NCBI RefSeq assembly: GCF_008041945.1
Contig: NZ_VKAD01000001.1
Location: 1,612,001 to 1,676,000, forward strand
Direction of reading: 5' to 3'
DNA from: Reinekea thalattae
GTDB taxonomy: Bacteria; Pseudomonadota; Gammaproteobacteria; Pseudomonadales; Natronospirillaceae
Length of the DNA: 64,000 nucleotides
Both the position numbers and the translations under genes were made by a program. Positions 17,716 through 27,424 of the stretch are shown here, piece after piece (the stretch's first letter is position 1; each line of letters begins with the position of its first letter). A model generated the notes under the pieces. That model was given only the letters and a program-made list of their open reading frames with translations. It did no database searches and was not told the DNA's origin.

Positions 17716-18636
17716 ATGTCTGTCTATACCGAACTCTCTAGTCAGGAAATTGCTCAACTCTTAACTCAATTCGATTTAGGTGATTATAAAAAACATCAGG
17801 GCATCAAAGCCGGAGTCGAGAACACCAATTACTTTGTCACCACCAGCGAACATGAGTTAGTTCTGACCTTGTTTGAGACGCTTGCCGCCGAACGGCTACC
17901 GTTTTATCTGTTACTTTGCGAACACTTGAATCAAGCCGGTTGCGCCGTACCGCGCCCCTACCGGCAAAATAGCGGTGACATTCTATTCAGCGTTAAAAAC
18001 AAGCCTGCGGTTCTGGTTGAGCGCGCGCCCGGCGGTCATATTGACAACACTGAACCCTATCTAGAACAGATTTCATCGGGTTTAGCGCAAGTACATTTGG
18101 CGACTGCAAACTTTGAAATGAGCCAAGATCATTCGCACGGTTTGGCTTGGATACAACACAATGCCGCCGAGCTGATGGCGAGCTTGCCAACTCAAGACCA
18201 AGCCTTGTTGAATCAGGCGTTGGCTATGTTTGACCAGTTACCAGAATTACCCAGCGGCATTATTCATGCGGATTTGTTCCAGGATAATGCGCTATTCGAT
18301 AACGGCAAAATTTCCGGCATCATCGACTGGTATTTCGCCGGTTACGACAGCTACGCATTGGACATTGCCATCACATTAAACGACTGGTGTCTTGATGATA
18401 CGGGTAACTACAACAGAGACTATGGCGACACCTTTTTAACTGCTTACCAACACATTCGACCACTGACGTTAGAGGAGCAGCAAAGCATACCTTTATTGCA
18501 GGTTCAGTCAGCGACACGCTTTTGGTTGAGTCGAATTTTAGCTCAGCGAGCGCACGGCGAATCTGACGACAACATTACCGTTAAAGATCCCGAAATCATG
18601 AAAGCATTGCTGGTTAATCTAATCGCGGCGGTTTAA
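17716..18636 (+). CDS. thrB: homoserine kinase (ThrB, choline/aminoglycoside kinase fold)
   Basis: This 306-residue cytoplasmic kinase phosphorylates homoserine in threonine synthesis. It is the Pseudomonas-type ThrB of the APH/choline-kinase superfamily rather than the GHMP type. The N-terminus MSVYTELS followed by QGIKAGVENTNYFV is typical. The catalytic loop is GIIHADLFQDNALF and the metal-binding motif is SGIIDWYFAGYDSYALD. The reading frame stays open upstream to 17644, but the family start matches the ATG at 17716. The gene is alone between divergent polA and downstream ppnN. Confidence 0.92.
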   Translation: MSVYTELSSQEIAQLLTQFDLGDYKKHQGIKAGVENTNYFVTTSEHELVLTLFETLAAERLPFYLLLCEHLNQAGCAVPRPYRQNSGDILFSVKNKPAVLVERAPGGHIDNTEPYLEQISSGLAQVHLATANFEMSQDHSHGLAWIQHNAAELMASLPTQDQALLNQALAMFDQLPELPSGIIHADLFQDNALFDNGKISGIIDWYFAGYDSYALDIAITLNDWCLDDTGNYNRDYGDTFLTAYQHIRPLTLEEQQSIPLLQVQSATRFWLSRILAQRAHGESDDNITVKDPEIMKALLVNLIAAV

Positions 18637-18691
18637 CACCGCAGCGAGTCAGTCAGCTGCTGAGATTTGGTTTTGCACGAGGACGTACCTT

Positions 18692-20059
18692 ATGACAGAA
18701 GAAACCATCGATACCTCCATCACCGCTGTGGGCAGCCTAGAGGTGCTCTCTCAATTTGAAGTAACAAGACTGAAAAAAGCTGGCGAGAACGGGCTTTATG
18801 ATCTGTTGCGCCGCTGTGTGTTAGCGATCTTAAATACCGGTTCCGATATCGACAACACCAAAACCATGTTGGAGACCTTCCCTAATTTTCACATCGATAT
18901 AGAGCAACAAGACCGCGGCATTCGATTAAACCTGATCAATGCGCCAAAGAATGCTTTTGTCGATGGCAAGATGATTCGCTCAACTCAAGAAATGGTTTTT
19001 TCGGCACTGCGCGATATTGTTTACACCCAAGCCGCCAATAAACAGCTGGGCTTAAATTTACGCACCAGCAGCGACATCACCGATTATGTTTTCCAGTTTT
19101 TGCGCAACGCCCATCTGATGAATCCAGGCAGTGACCCTCGCATTGTCGTTTGCTGGGGCGGGCACTCGATCAACAAAAACGAATACAAATACACCAAGGA
19201 TGTCGGCCACGAATTGGGCTTAAGAGGCTTGGATATCTGCACCGGCTGTGGTCCGGGTGCGATGAAAGGGCCGATGAAGGGCGCGACCATTTCGCATGCC
19301 AAGCAACGTATTCGTAATGGTCGTTACATCGGCTTAACCGAACCGGGCATTATTGCCGCAGAAGCGCCGAATCCAATTGTTAACGAACTGGCCATTCTGC
19401 CTGATATTGAAAAACGCCTAGAGGCCTTTGTTCGCTTAGGTCACGGCATCATCATCTTTCCCGGTGGTGTCGGCACCGCCGAAGAGTTGCTCTACATTTT
19501 AGGTATCTTGCTACACCCAGATAACCAAGACATTCCATTCCCATTAGTGCTAACAGGCCCAAAACAGGCTGCCGCCTATTTTGAACAGCTGCATGCTTTT
19601 ATTGGAGCAACGCTCGGTCCTAGTGCGCAGCAGAAATACCGCATTATTGTCGATGATAAAGAAGCGGTGGCACAAGAAATGGCGCAAGGTATGGAGCAAG
19701 TTAAGGCTTTCCGTAAGCAGACCAAAGATGCCTTCCACTTTAATTGGCACCTTAATATCAGTGAAGATTACCAACACCCGTTTGAGCCAAACCATGAAAA
19801 CATGGCGAACTTGCGCTTGCATAAAACCACACCAACACATGAATTGGCCGCCGATTTAAGACGCGCGTTCAGTGGTATTGTTGCAGGCAATGTTAAAGAC
19901 ACAGGCATTTTGGCGATCGAACAACATGGGCCATTTGAAATCCACGGCGACCAAACCATTATGCAACCGCTCGATGCCTTGCTGTGTGCTTTTGTTGAAC
20001 AACAACGTATGAAGCTGCCTGGCACCGAATATCAGCCATGCTATAAAGTTGTGACCTAA
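18692..20059 (+). CDS. ppnN: pyrimidine/purine nucleotide 5'-monophosphate nucleosidase
   Basis: This 455-residue protein is the full-length PpnN (YgdH) type of the LOG family, which cleaves nucleoside monophosphates to base and ribose 5-phosphate and is a (p)ppGpp target in E. coli. The Rossmann core carries CTGCGPGAMKGPMKGA and the LOG signature PGGVGTAEELLY (about residues 263-274). The N- and C-terminal PpnN-specific domains are present (the C-terminal one about 335-455). It lies 55 bp after thrB and 13 bp before recG, suggesting a short operon with recG. Confidence 0.95.
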   Translation: MTEETIDTSITAVGSLEVLSQFEVTRLKKAGENGLYDLLRRCVLAILNTGSDIDNTKTMLETFPNFHIDIEQQDRGIRLNLINAPKNAFVDGKMIRSTQEMVFSALRDIVYTQAANKQLGLNLRTSSDITDYVFQFLRNAHLMNPGSDPRIVVCWGGHSINKNEYKYTKDVGHELGLRGLDICTGCGPGAMKGPMKGATISHAKQRIRNGRYIGLTEPGIIAAEAPNPIVNELAILPDIEKRLEAFVRLGHGIIIFPGGVGTAEELLYILGILLHPDNQDIPFPLVLTGPKQAAAYFEQLHAFIGATLGPSAQQKYRIIVDDKEAVAQEMAQGMEQVKAFRKQTKDAFHFNWHLNISEDYQHPFEPNHENMANLRLHKTTPTHELAADLRRAFSGIVAGNVKDTGILAIEQHGPFEIHGDQTIMQPLDALLCAFVEQQRMKLPGTEYQPCYKVVT

Positions 20060-20072
20060 GGGCCAAGCAAGA

Positions 20073-22148
20073 ATGGCCACGACATTACAAAGCGCCATTT
20101 CGGTGTTAAAAGGGGCTGGGCCGAAGTTCGCCGAAAAATTCGCCAGCCTCGATATTCATACCGTCAGCGACCTGCTGTTCCATCTGCCCTATAAATATCA
20201 GGATCGTACTCGCATTGCTGCTATCGGCAGTTTGCGCATGGGTATGGCTGTGGTTATTGAAGGGCAAGTTAGAGCTTGCCAAGTCTTATTTGGCAGACGG
20301 CGTTCTTTAGTGTGTCGCATTCAAGACGATTCTGGCGTCATCAGCATTCGGCTGTTTCACTTTACCAAGGCACAGCAAAACCAACTGAAAGCCGGCACTC
20401 TAGTGCGTTGTTATGGTGAAGTGCGCATGGGGCCAACCGGCCTTGAGATGATCCACCCTGAATATTCGATCGCCCATTCTGGCGAGCTGGCACCGCTAGA
20501 ACAATCATTAACGCCGCTGTACCCAACCACCGAGGGTATCAACCAAACGCGTATGCGCAGCCTGATCGAACAGGCGTTGACGCTATTACGACAACAACAA
20601 GGCTTGCCCGAATGGCTACCTGCGGCATGGTTAAACGAGCTGAACTTACCTTCGCTAACCGAGGCAATTTTAACGCTGCATCAGCCAAACCGAGACAGCG
20701 ATATAATGGCGTTGCTTGAAGGCAGCCACCCAGCGCAACAGCGTTTAGCGATTGAAGAATTGCTTGCCCATCATTTAAGTATGTTGGCCTATCGCCAGCA
20801 GCAACAGTCTTGCGGCGCACAGCCGACTGTTAAATCGACAAGACTGGCTCCTGCTCTACTAGCGAACCTACCTTTCCAGCTAACTCAAGCGCAGCATCGA
20901 GTATTCGAAGAAATCAGCCAAGATTTACAGCGGCCTATTCCGATGCTTCGTTTAGTGCAGGGCGATGTTGGCTCCGGCAAAACTCTAGTTGCCATGTTAG
21001 CAGCACTGCAAGCGATCGAGTCTGGTTTGCAGGTTGCGCTAATGGCACCAACCGAATTATTAGCACAGCAGCACTTTACTAATGTCTCAACATGGGCTGA
21101 ACCGCTCGGCGTGAAGTGTGCAGCACTGCTTGGTAAAACCAGCAAAAAAGAACGCGATGTTATTTTGCCACAACTGCAAAACGGCCAAATCGAATTCCTT
21201 ATTGGCACCCACGCTTTGTTTCAGGATGGCGTTAATTACCACAACCTTGGCTTGGTGATCATCGATGAGCAACATCGCTTTGGTGTTCAGCAACGACTGG
21301 CGTTAAAAGAGAAGGCCGCTAACGGCGCTGCGCACCAACTCGCCATGACCGCCACGCCGATTCCTCGTACGTTGGCGATGACCGCATTCGCTGATTTGGA
21401 TGTCTCGATTATCGACGAATTACCGCCTGGACGAACACCAGTGACAACCACGGTGCTGAGTCAAAGTCGTAAAGACGCAGTGATCCGGCGAGTCGACGCC
21501 GCCTGTCAAGATGGTCGACAAATCTACTGGGTGTGCACGCTCATCGAAGAGTCTGATGAATTGCAGCTCGCCGCCGCGCAATCCAGTGCCAACGAACTGG
21601 CAGAGGCGCTGCCTCATCGACGCATCGGTTTATTGCACGGCAAACTCAAGGCCGCCGAAAAGAACCAGCTAATGGAGGCATTTAAACGCCACGAGCTGGA
21701 TATTTTGGTTGCCACCACCGTCATTGAAGTCGGTGTCGATGTGCCCAATGCCAGCGTCATGATTATCGAAAATCCAGAACGTCTGGGCTTGGCGCAACTG
21801 CACCAACTGCGTGGCCGAGTCGGTCGTGGCACTGTCGAAAGCTTCTGTTTGCTAATGTTTGGTGACGAATTATCTGAGCAGGGCAAGCAACGCTTAGAAG
21901 TGATGCGCAGCACTAATGACGGCTTTGTCATCGCCGAGGAAGATCTAAAGTTAAGAGGGCCGGGCGAAGTGTTAGGCACACGCCAAACTGGAGCCATTGC
22001 ATTTCGAGTCGCTAATCTTGAGCGAGATGAGGCTCTCATCCCCTACGTCGGCCAATTGGCACAACGTTTAATGCAAGAATACCCGCAGCATGTGCAACCC
22101 ATTATTAATAGATGGCTGATTCATGCCGATAAGTATTCACAGGTATAA
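20073..22148 (+). CDS. recG: ATP-dependent DNA helicase RecG
   Basis: This 691-residue SF2 helicase regresses stalled forks and processes Holliday junctions. The N-terminal wedge/OB domain is followed by motif I GDVGSGKTLVAML, motif II DEQHRFGV, motif III MTATPIPRTLA, and motifs V/VI ATTVIEVGVDVPNA and QLRGRVGRG. The length is normal. The start ATG is 13 bp after the ppnN stop, behind an AAG-rich sequence. No unusual changes are seen. Confidence 0.97.
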   Translation: MATTLQSAISVLKGAGPKFAEKFASLDIHTVSDLLFHLPYKYQDRTRIAAIGSLRMGMAVVIEGQVRACQVLFGRRRSLVCRIQDDSGVISIRLFHFTKAQQNQLKAGTLVRCYGEVRMGPTGLEMIHPEYSIAHSGELAPLEQSLTPLYPTTEGINQTRMRSLIEQALTLLRQQQGLPEWLPAAWLNELNLPSLTEAILTLHQPNRDSDIMALLEGSHPAQQRLAIEELLAHHLSMLAYRQQQQSCGAQPTVKSTRLAPALLANLPFQLTQAQHRVFEEISQDLQRPIPMLRLVQGDVGSGKTLVAMLAALQAIESGLQVALMAPTELLAQQHFTNVSTWAEPLGVKCAALLGKTSKKERDVILPQLQNGQIEFLIGTHALFQDGVNYHNLGLVIIDEQHRFGVQQRLALKEKAANGAAHQLAMTATPIPRTLAMTAFADLDVSIIDELPPGRTPVTTTVLSQSRKDAVIRRVDAACQDGRQIYWVCTLIEESDELQLAAAQSSANELAEALPHRRIGLLHGKLKAAEKNQLMEAFKRHELDILVATTVIEVGVDVPNASVMIIENPERLGLAQLHQLRGRVGRGTVESFCLLMFGDELSEQGKQRLEVMRSTNDGFVIAEEDLKLRGPGEVLGTRQTGAIAFRVANLERDEALIPYVGQLAQRLMQEYPQHVQPIINRWLIHADKYSQV

Positions 22149-22290
22149 ATCATTTTGATTGAGAAGGCTGGGAATTGTGTGAAGAATCGTTCAAGTGTGA
22201 CAGAGCGCATATCTCACAGCGATATAGACTCCTATCCTAAAGTCGATCTATAGTAACCTGTTAAGATTGGGTAAGCTGATGGCAATTGTG

Positions 22291-22306
22291 CGACGTTTCA
22301 ACGTCG
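22291..22306. promoter_or_regulatory. 16-bp palindrome upstream of the HDOD gene
   Basis: CGACGTT-TC-AACGTCG is a perfect inverted repeat 76 bp before the HDOD gene start. The two-base centre fits a protein-binding operator better than an RNA hairpin. The binding protein is unknown. The rest of the 233-bp spacer after recG shows no gene. Confidence 0.35.
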
Positions 22307-22381
22307 ATATCGACCAACATTAGCCATAGCTCGACTAGTAATACATGCGATTAGGCAACAACACATTGGGAAAGCTAAATC

Positions 22382-23761
22382 TTGTCAAACCAAGCTGAAG
22401 TTAACATTCCGGACTCCGTACTGCGGCATTTAAGCCAAAATAACATTGAACATGCTCTGGGACCGAATCGGCCGACTCTCGATCGAGCCGAGGTTTGCCT
22501 TTTATCTGACAGTGAAGGTTTGGTGCAAGTCTTTACCGCCTCAAGCGCCATTGTCGATTTAGAAAAGCTCCGCGCGTTAACGGGTCGGCAACTAAAACCG
22601 CTCAGCATTATTGAAAAACAAGGCCTGCTGACGCAATTTAACCTAGAAACCTTTCCCGCATTCGACGACCTATTACCCGCTAAAACCATTATCGACCAGA
22701 CACTCTTCTATACTGATCGCGTCTTTGTATACAGCGGTAACTCAGATCATTTGTTAGCCCTGAACAGCGCCAAAGATATGCGCCGAAAAGAAGCCACATT
22801 GATCGCGCCGATTGCCTCGGTTGTTCCAGTCGACGATCTCGATTATGAACTCAGTCTGTTTGATCACGACCGCAAAAAAATTGACGACGCGGTCACCAAA
22901 TTAACCGCCATGCGTATTCGGCAGCGGCTCTCTGAAACACTAGAAATTCCACCCTTACCGGATACCGCACAAGAAATCATAAAGCTGCGCGTCGACGCTG
23001 ACGCCAGCATCAGCAAACTCAGTAAAATTGTTGAACGCGACCCGAGCCTGGCTGCACAAGTCGTCAGCTGGGCCAGCTCTTCTTATTATTCGGCTCCCGG
23101 TTCAATTAAGTCAGTGCAGGATGCCATCGTTCGTGTACTGGGTTTTGATTTGGTGATGAATTTAGCCGTCGGCCTTTCGCTCGGTAAAAGCATTGAATTA
23201 CCACCGACACGCAAAGGCGAAGTCCCCTATTGGAACACCGCCGTCTATGTTGCCGAAACAGTGGCAGCCTTGGTTGCTATTATCCCACGGGAATTCCGGC
23301 CAAGCTTTGGCCTCAGTTATTTAGCCGGTCTGCTGCATAACTTTGGTCAGCTGATTTTGGCGCATGCATTTAAGCCTCATTTGCACAAAACCAATCAGAT
23401 GATCGACTTAAACCGTCACATTCAGCACCAGCATATCGAAAAATTTGTCTTAGGCATTACCCGAGACCAAATTGCGGCCAACCTTATGAACAGCTGGAGC
23501 TTACCCGTCGAGGTCGCATTAGGTGTTCGCTATCAAAGTGAGCCACGCTATTTAGGCGAAGCCAGTGATCAGGCGCATCTCATTTATTTAGCCAAACATA
23601 TGCTCGAACAGTACGATTTTTTGCCTAAAACACACCAGCAATTAGACCCCTTTGTACTGGAAAGTTTAAACCTCGACATCAACGATGTGCAGCAGGCGAT
23701 GGAGCAATTAAAAGAGAAGAAAACAGACCTCGATGCACTTGCTCGAGCATTGCAAGGTTAA
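22382..23761 (+). CDS. YbaK-like / HDOD domain fusion protein
   Basis: This 459-residue soluble protein starts at TTG with GGGAAAG upstream. Residues about 1-150 resemble the YbaK/ProX aminoacyl-tRNA deacylase fold (AEVCLLSDSEGLVQVFTASS; later LIxxxG-like turns), without a checkable catalytic residue. Residues about 180-390 are an HDOD domain: LPDTAQEIIKLRVD, IVERDPSLAAQVVSWASS, VQDAIVRVLGF, LAGLLHNFGQLIL. HDOD proteins are non-enzymatic HD-like signalling proteins, often in motility and c-di-GMP networks. The true metal-binding HD pair is not needed and is not clearly present. The HDOD assignment is strong, the N-terminal one moderate. Confidence 0.82.
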   Translation: MSNQAEVNIPDSVLRHLSQNNIEHALGPNRPTLDRAEVCLLSDSEGLVQVFTASSAIVDLEKLRALTGRQLKPLSIIEKQGLLTQFNLETFPAFDDLLPAKTIIDQTLFYTDRVFVYSGNSDHLLALNSAKDMRRKEATLIAPIASVVPVDDLDYELSLFDHDRKKIDDAVTKLTAMRIRQRLSETLEIPPLPDTAQEIIKLRVDADASISKLSKIVERDPSLAAQVVSWASSSYYSAPGSIKSVQDAIVRVLGFDLVMNLAVGLSLGKSIELPPTRKGEVPYWNTAVYVAETVAALVAIIPREFRPSFGLSYLAGLLHNFGQLILAHAFKPHLHKTNQMIDLNRHIQHQHIEKFVLGITRDQIAANLMNSWSLPVEVALGVRYQSEPRYLGEASDQAHLIYLAKHMLEQYDFLPKTHQQLDPFVLESLNLDINDVQQAMEQLKEKKTDLDALARALQG

Positions 23762-23818
23762 GCTAGGGTTAAAGCCACACGGCCGCTGCAGCCAGCTTCT
23801 AGACAAAAAATCTAGGCA

Positions 23819-23850
23819 AAAAAAATCCTCGCTATTGCGAGGATTTTTTT
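23819..23850. terminator. bidirectional intrinsic terminator
   Basis: A 9-bp perfect stem AATCCTCGC/GCGAGGATT with a TATT loop (23824-23845) is flanked by A-runs on the left and a T-run on the right. It can therefore stop transcription of the HDOD gene (+) and of the convergent outer-membrane protein gene (-). Confidence 0.93.
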
Positions 23851-23867
23851 ATTCTACCGTCCGGTTA

Positions 23868-25076
23868 TTAAAAAGAATAACGCAGACCAATAGCGATCAG
23901 GTTTTCTGATTCATCGTCGTCATCAACTTCGGCGTCATCGTAATAGTCGTATTTACCATACAGCTCTACGTCGGATTCAAAACCATAAGCAATTTCAGAA
24001 TCGATATAGAAATCCTGCTCGTCGGCGTCATAGTTCGCTAGGCCAACTTCGGCGCTTGCGGTAATTGCACCTTCCTGATAAATCAACGCGCCATAGAAAG
24101 CATCGCCCGCATTACTTTGCACAGTCCAGTCGTAGCCTACACCCATGGCAAAGACATCGTTAAAGCTATACTGCGCGTAGTTTTCCAGTAATTCATCATT
24201 ACTGGAATTAATGCTGTAATCAGTCCAAGTGAAAGCGAGCAACGTCTTGTTTAAATCAATGCTGGTTTCTAAGGCGTACTCACTATCTTTGCTGTCATAA
24301 CCAAAGTTGGTAAAGGCACTGCTAAGGCTGAAAATATCACCGCTATAGGTAACGCCAACACCGCCATAGGTGTAAGGCTCTACATCTTCGACAGTAGCCG
24401 TTTGCAAATCACCATTATCATCGTAATAGCTATAGCTTTGGTCATCAGTATTAAGAATTTCAGCTTCTAACACATAAGACCAACGATCGTTTTCGCCAAC
24501 GTACTGTGCCGCGAAACCATAGTCGTAATAGGTTTTGGTGTCTTCATCGCCATCGTCATCGACCTGCGTTCCCTGAAATTGTACATAGAGGCCGTCGACA
24601 ACCGTCAGTTTGATACCCGCCAGAATATCGAACACACCATCAATGGTTTGATCATCTTCCATATCGCCAGCGTACTCATCGGTCAGCATAAGCTCGCCGA
24701 CCTGACCAAAAACAAACTGATCTTGCGTCACGACAACATCGTCGATAGTAATCTCTAACTCTCCATCACCAGAGCCATCTTCATCAGTGTCGTCGCCATT
24801 GTCTTCTACGGCTAACGTCACCACACCAGAAAGCGGGCCGTTAATGACGGTAACATTCATTTCTAAACCTGAACCTGAAGTCTCATCGTCTTCGTCAGTA
24901 TCATCGTCATCGGAATCATCAAAGATTGAAACGATGGTGGTGTCATTATCTAAATCTTGGCCAACATAAACATCCATCACACCATTAAAAGTAATGGAGG
25001 TTTCTGAGTCAGCGGCGACAGCTTGGCTAGCGGCTATTGCTGTCGCTAGTAACGAAAGCGCAAAAAGAGGTTTCAT
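23868..25076 (-). CDS. outer-membrane beta-barrel protein, porin-like
   Basis: This 402-residue precursor has a clear Sec signal peptide (MKPLFALSLLATAIAASQAV, cleavage after AVA). The mature protein alternates aromatic and polar residues like a beta-barrel and ends in GLRYSF, a C-terminal Phe typical for BAM recognition. It is strikingly rich in Asp/Glu, especially at residues 50-66 and in the C-terminal loops, as in surface proteins of marine bacteria. The family is not recognised beyond general porin character. The gene is alone, with a strong terminator behind it. Confidence 0.75.
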   Translation of the reverse strand: MKPLFALSLLATAIAASQAVAADSETSITFNGVMDVYVGQDLDNDTTIVSIFDDSDDDDTDEDDETSGSGLEMNVTVINGPLSGVVTLAVEDNGDDTDEDGSGDGELEITIDDVVVTQDQFVFGQVGELMLTDEYAGDMEDDQTIDGVFDILAGIKLTVVDGLYVQFQGTQVDDDGDEDTKTYYDYGFAAQYVGENDRWSYVLEAEILNTDDQSYSYYDDNGDLQTATVEDVEPYTYGGVGVTYSGDIFSLSSAFTNFGYDSKDSEYALETSIDLNKTLLAFTWTDYSINSSNDELLENYAQYSFNDVFAMGVGYDWTVQSNAGDAFYGALIYQEGAITASAEVGLANYDADEQDFYIDSEIAYGFESDVELYGKYDYYDDAEVDDDDESENLIAIGLRYSF

Positions 25077-25225
25077 TCGGTTTTCCTATTCCTAATCGTT
25101 CAATCTACTCGGGCATCATATAGACGCATACAACCAGAGCCACGCAGTAGGGTCAATGGATTTTACCTAGTATAACGGATGCAAAAAAATAAACGTCACA
25201 AGAGCTTTATTCGATAGTGATCTAC

Positions 25226-26029
25226 TTAAAAACCCAACACATCTTCCATACTATAAAGTCCGCGAGCTTTATCTTGGCCAAGCCAAGTTGCAGCGCGAAC
25301 GGCACCACGAGCAAAGGTTTGCCGGGAACTGGCTTTATGGTTGATTTCTACACGTTCACCTTCACTGGCAAACATAACGGTATGCTCTCCGACAATATCG
25401 CCACCTCGAATGGTAGAAAAGCCAATAGTGCCGTTTTCTCGCTCGCCAGTAATACCTTCGCGACTAAACACAGCGCATTCTTTCAATTCTTTATTCATCG
25501 CTCCGGCGACCGCTTCACCCATCATAAGTGCCGTACCACTAGGGGCGTCGACCTTGTGTTTATGATGCGCTTCAATGACTTCGATATCGCTGCTTTGGCC
25601 AATAATTTTGGCGGCCATGCGTAACAGCTGCAAGGTGAGGTTGACGCCAACTGAATAGTTGCCCGCAAACACCATCGGTAATTTATCTTGATAGCTTTGT
25701 AACTGCGCCAGCTGCTCTTCATTAAAGCCGGTCGTGCCGATAACCATTTTGGCTGAGGCTGCTGCCGCCAATGCCAAATGCTGTAACGTGGCAGCCGGAA
25801 CGGTGAAATCAATAACGGTCACGTCGCTACTCAAAAGCGCTTCAAGGTTATCGGTAATCTTGATACCAAGAGAGCCTTGACCAACTAATTCGCCAGCATC
25901 TTTGGCTAAATAGGGCGAGTCTGATTTAACCACTGCGCCTATCAGTTGCACATTTTCGGTATCTAAGATGGCCTCAATCAGGGCACGACCCATGCGACCA
26001 TCGGCTCCGGTTACGATTATTTTTTGCAT
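25226..26029 (-). CDS. dapB: 4-hydroxy-tetrahydrodipicolinate reductase
   Basis: This 267-residue cytoplasmic NAD(P)H enzyme of lysine and diaminopimelate synthesis starts at the ATG at 26029, which a GGAG precedes. An in-frame GTG four codons upstream is less likely. The Rossmann motif is VTGADGRMGRALIEA. IGTTGFNEEQL and AGNYSVGVNLTLQLL are typical, and the catalytic His/Lys motif is EAHHKHKVDAPSGTAL. It lies downstream of dnaJ in the common order grpE–dnaK–dnaJ–dapB, but a strong terminator after dnaJ separates it. Confidence 0.96.
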   Translation of the reverse strand: MQKIIVTGADGRMGRALIEAILDTENVQLIGAVVKSDSPYLAKDAGELVGQGSLGIKITDNLEALLSSDVTVIDFTVPAATLQHLALAAAASAKMVIGTTGFNEEQLAQLQSYQDKLPMVFAGNYSVGVNLTLQLLRMAAKIIGQSSDIEVIEAHHKHKVDAPSGTALMMGEAVAGAMNKELKECAVFSREGITGERENGTIGFSTIRGGDIVGEHTVMFASEGERVEINHKASSRQTFARGAVRAATWLGQDKARGLYSMEDVLGF

Positions 26030-26158
26030 AACAGTCTCCACACTGACACCTATTTAAATTTCGACCGACAGTCTAATCGAGCCGGTTTCAATAGCGCAGC
26101 TTTTGTTCATAAATCTGACAGGTCATCAGCTCATAATTCAGCTAGCTATTCCTGCGAT

Positions 26159-26187
26159 AAAAAAGGGCGACGTTACTGTCACCCTTT
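26159..26187 (-). terminator. intrinsic terminator after dnaJ
   Basis: On the minus strand the 10-bp stem AAAGGGTGAC/GTCGCCCTTT (one G·U pair) with loop AGTAAC is followed by six T. A second 14-bp palindrome CCTGATCGATCAGG (26193-26206) sits directly after the dnaJ stop codon. Confidence 0.9.
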
Positions 26188-26206
26188 ATGATCCTGATCG
26201 ATCAGG

Positions 26207-27340
26207 TTAAATTTCACCAAAGAACTTCTTCACACCCTCGAACCAACCTTTGCTCTTAGGTGAATGTTTTTTGCCATTTAGGCTTTCTTGCAGCTCGTTC
26301 AGTAGCTCTTTTTGTCTTGCGGTCAGGTTAACCGGAGTCTCAACAACAACACGACACATCAGATCACCCACAGTGTGACCACGCACTGGCTTAACGCCCT
26401 TGCCGCGTAATCGGAACAGTTTTCCGGTTTGTGTTTCTTGAGGGATTTTAAGCTTAACTCGGCCTTCCAATGTCGGCACTTCAAGCTCGCCACCTAAGGC
26501 TGCTTCGGTAATACTAATCGGAACTTCGCAATAGAGGTTAGCGCCATCACGTTCAAAGATGCTGTGTTTTTTAACATGCACTTCAACATACAGATCGCCA
26601 GTTGGACCACCATTACGACCCGCTTCGCCTTCACCAGATAAGCGAATGCGATCACCGGTATCAACACCTGGCGGAATCTTAACGTTCAGCGTTTTGGTTT
26701 CTTCTTTTACGCCACGGCCATAACAGCTGGTGCAAGGATCAGAAATAATTTTACCGGCACCAGAACAGGACGGACAGGTTTGCTGCACGGCAAAGAAACC
26801 TTGCTGCATACGAACTTGACCAGAACCACTACAGGTCGAACAGGTTGTCGGTGAAGTACCTTTTTTTGCACCGCTGCCACCACAGCCATCACAGTTAACC
26901 AGCGTTGGAACGCGGATATTTTTTTCTACGCCACGAACCGCTTCTTCTAAAGTCAGCTCTAAATTATATTTTAGATCAGAGCCTCGCTGCGCCGAAGATC
27001 GACCGCCTCGTGCGCCGCCACCGGCACCACCAAAAATATCACCGAAGACATCACCAAAAATATCGCTAAAGCTACCAGAGCCACCACCTTGACCACCAAA
27101 GCCTCCGGCTTGGCCATCAACACCGGCGTGACCAAACTGGTCATACGCTTGGCGTTTTTGCGCATCCGATAACACTTCGTAAGCTTCGTTGACTTCTTTA
27201 AAGCTTGCTTCTGCTTTTTCGTCACCCGGATTACGGTCTGGGTGAAACTTCATAGCCATACGACGGTAAGCTTTTTTTACTTCCTTCTCGTCGGCTCCTT
27301 TCGATAGCCCTAATACTTCGTAATAATCGCGTTTTGCCAT
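26207..27340 (-). CDS. dnaJ: chaperone DnaJ (Hsp40)
   Basis: This 377-residue type I J-protein stimulates DnaK ATPase and delivers substrates. It has the J domain with HPD ([10 protein letters not shown], about residues 31-40), a long Gly/Phe-rich region (74-125), and four CxxCxGxG zinc motifs between about 146 and 211: [32 protein letters not shown]. The C-terminal substrate-binding domains follow. It is 84 bp downstream of dnaK, with a terminator-like hairpin in the gap. Confidence 0.98.
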   Translation of the reverse strand: MAKRDYYEVLGLSKGADEKEVKKAYRRMAMKFHPDRNPGDEKAEASFKEVNEAYEVLSDAQKRQAYDQFGHAGVDGQAGGFGGQGGGSGSFSDIFGDVFGDIFGGAGGGARGGRSSAQRGSDLKYNLELTLEEAVRGVEKNIRVPTLVNCDGCGGSGAKKGTSPTTCSTCSGSGQVRMQQGFFAVQQTCPSCSGAGKIISDPCTSCYGRGVKEETKTLNVKIPPGVDTGDRIRLSGEGEAGRNGGPTGDLYVEVHVKKHSIFERDGANLYCEVPISITEAALGGELEVPTLEGRVKLKIPQETQTGKLFRLRGKGVKPVRGHTVGDLMCRVVVETPVNLTARQKELLNELQESLNGKKHSPKSKGWFEGVKKFFGEI

Positions 27341-27364
27341 AATGCTCTATGCCTTGCTTAATGC

Positions 27365-27388
27365 AAAAACGCGGGCACTGGACCCGCG
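27365..27388 (-). terminator. hairpin with T-run between dnaK and dnaJ
   Basis: On the minus strand CGCGGG-TCCAGTG-CCCGCG is followed by TTTTTG, a plausible partial terminator. It would lower dnaJ transcription relative to dnaK, an arrangement known in several bacteria. The 6-bp GC-only stem is short but stable. Confidence 0.65.
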
Positions 27389-27424
27389 ATTTATCATCTA
27401 TTTCGCTGTCGCGAGAAAATAGAG

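Noticed and set aside
22270-22300. Sigma-54-like TGGC element before the HDOD gene
   Set aside because: The TTGCA half at the required spacing is missing.
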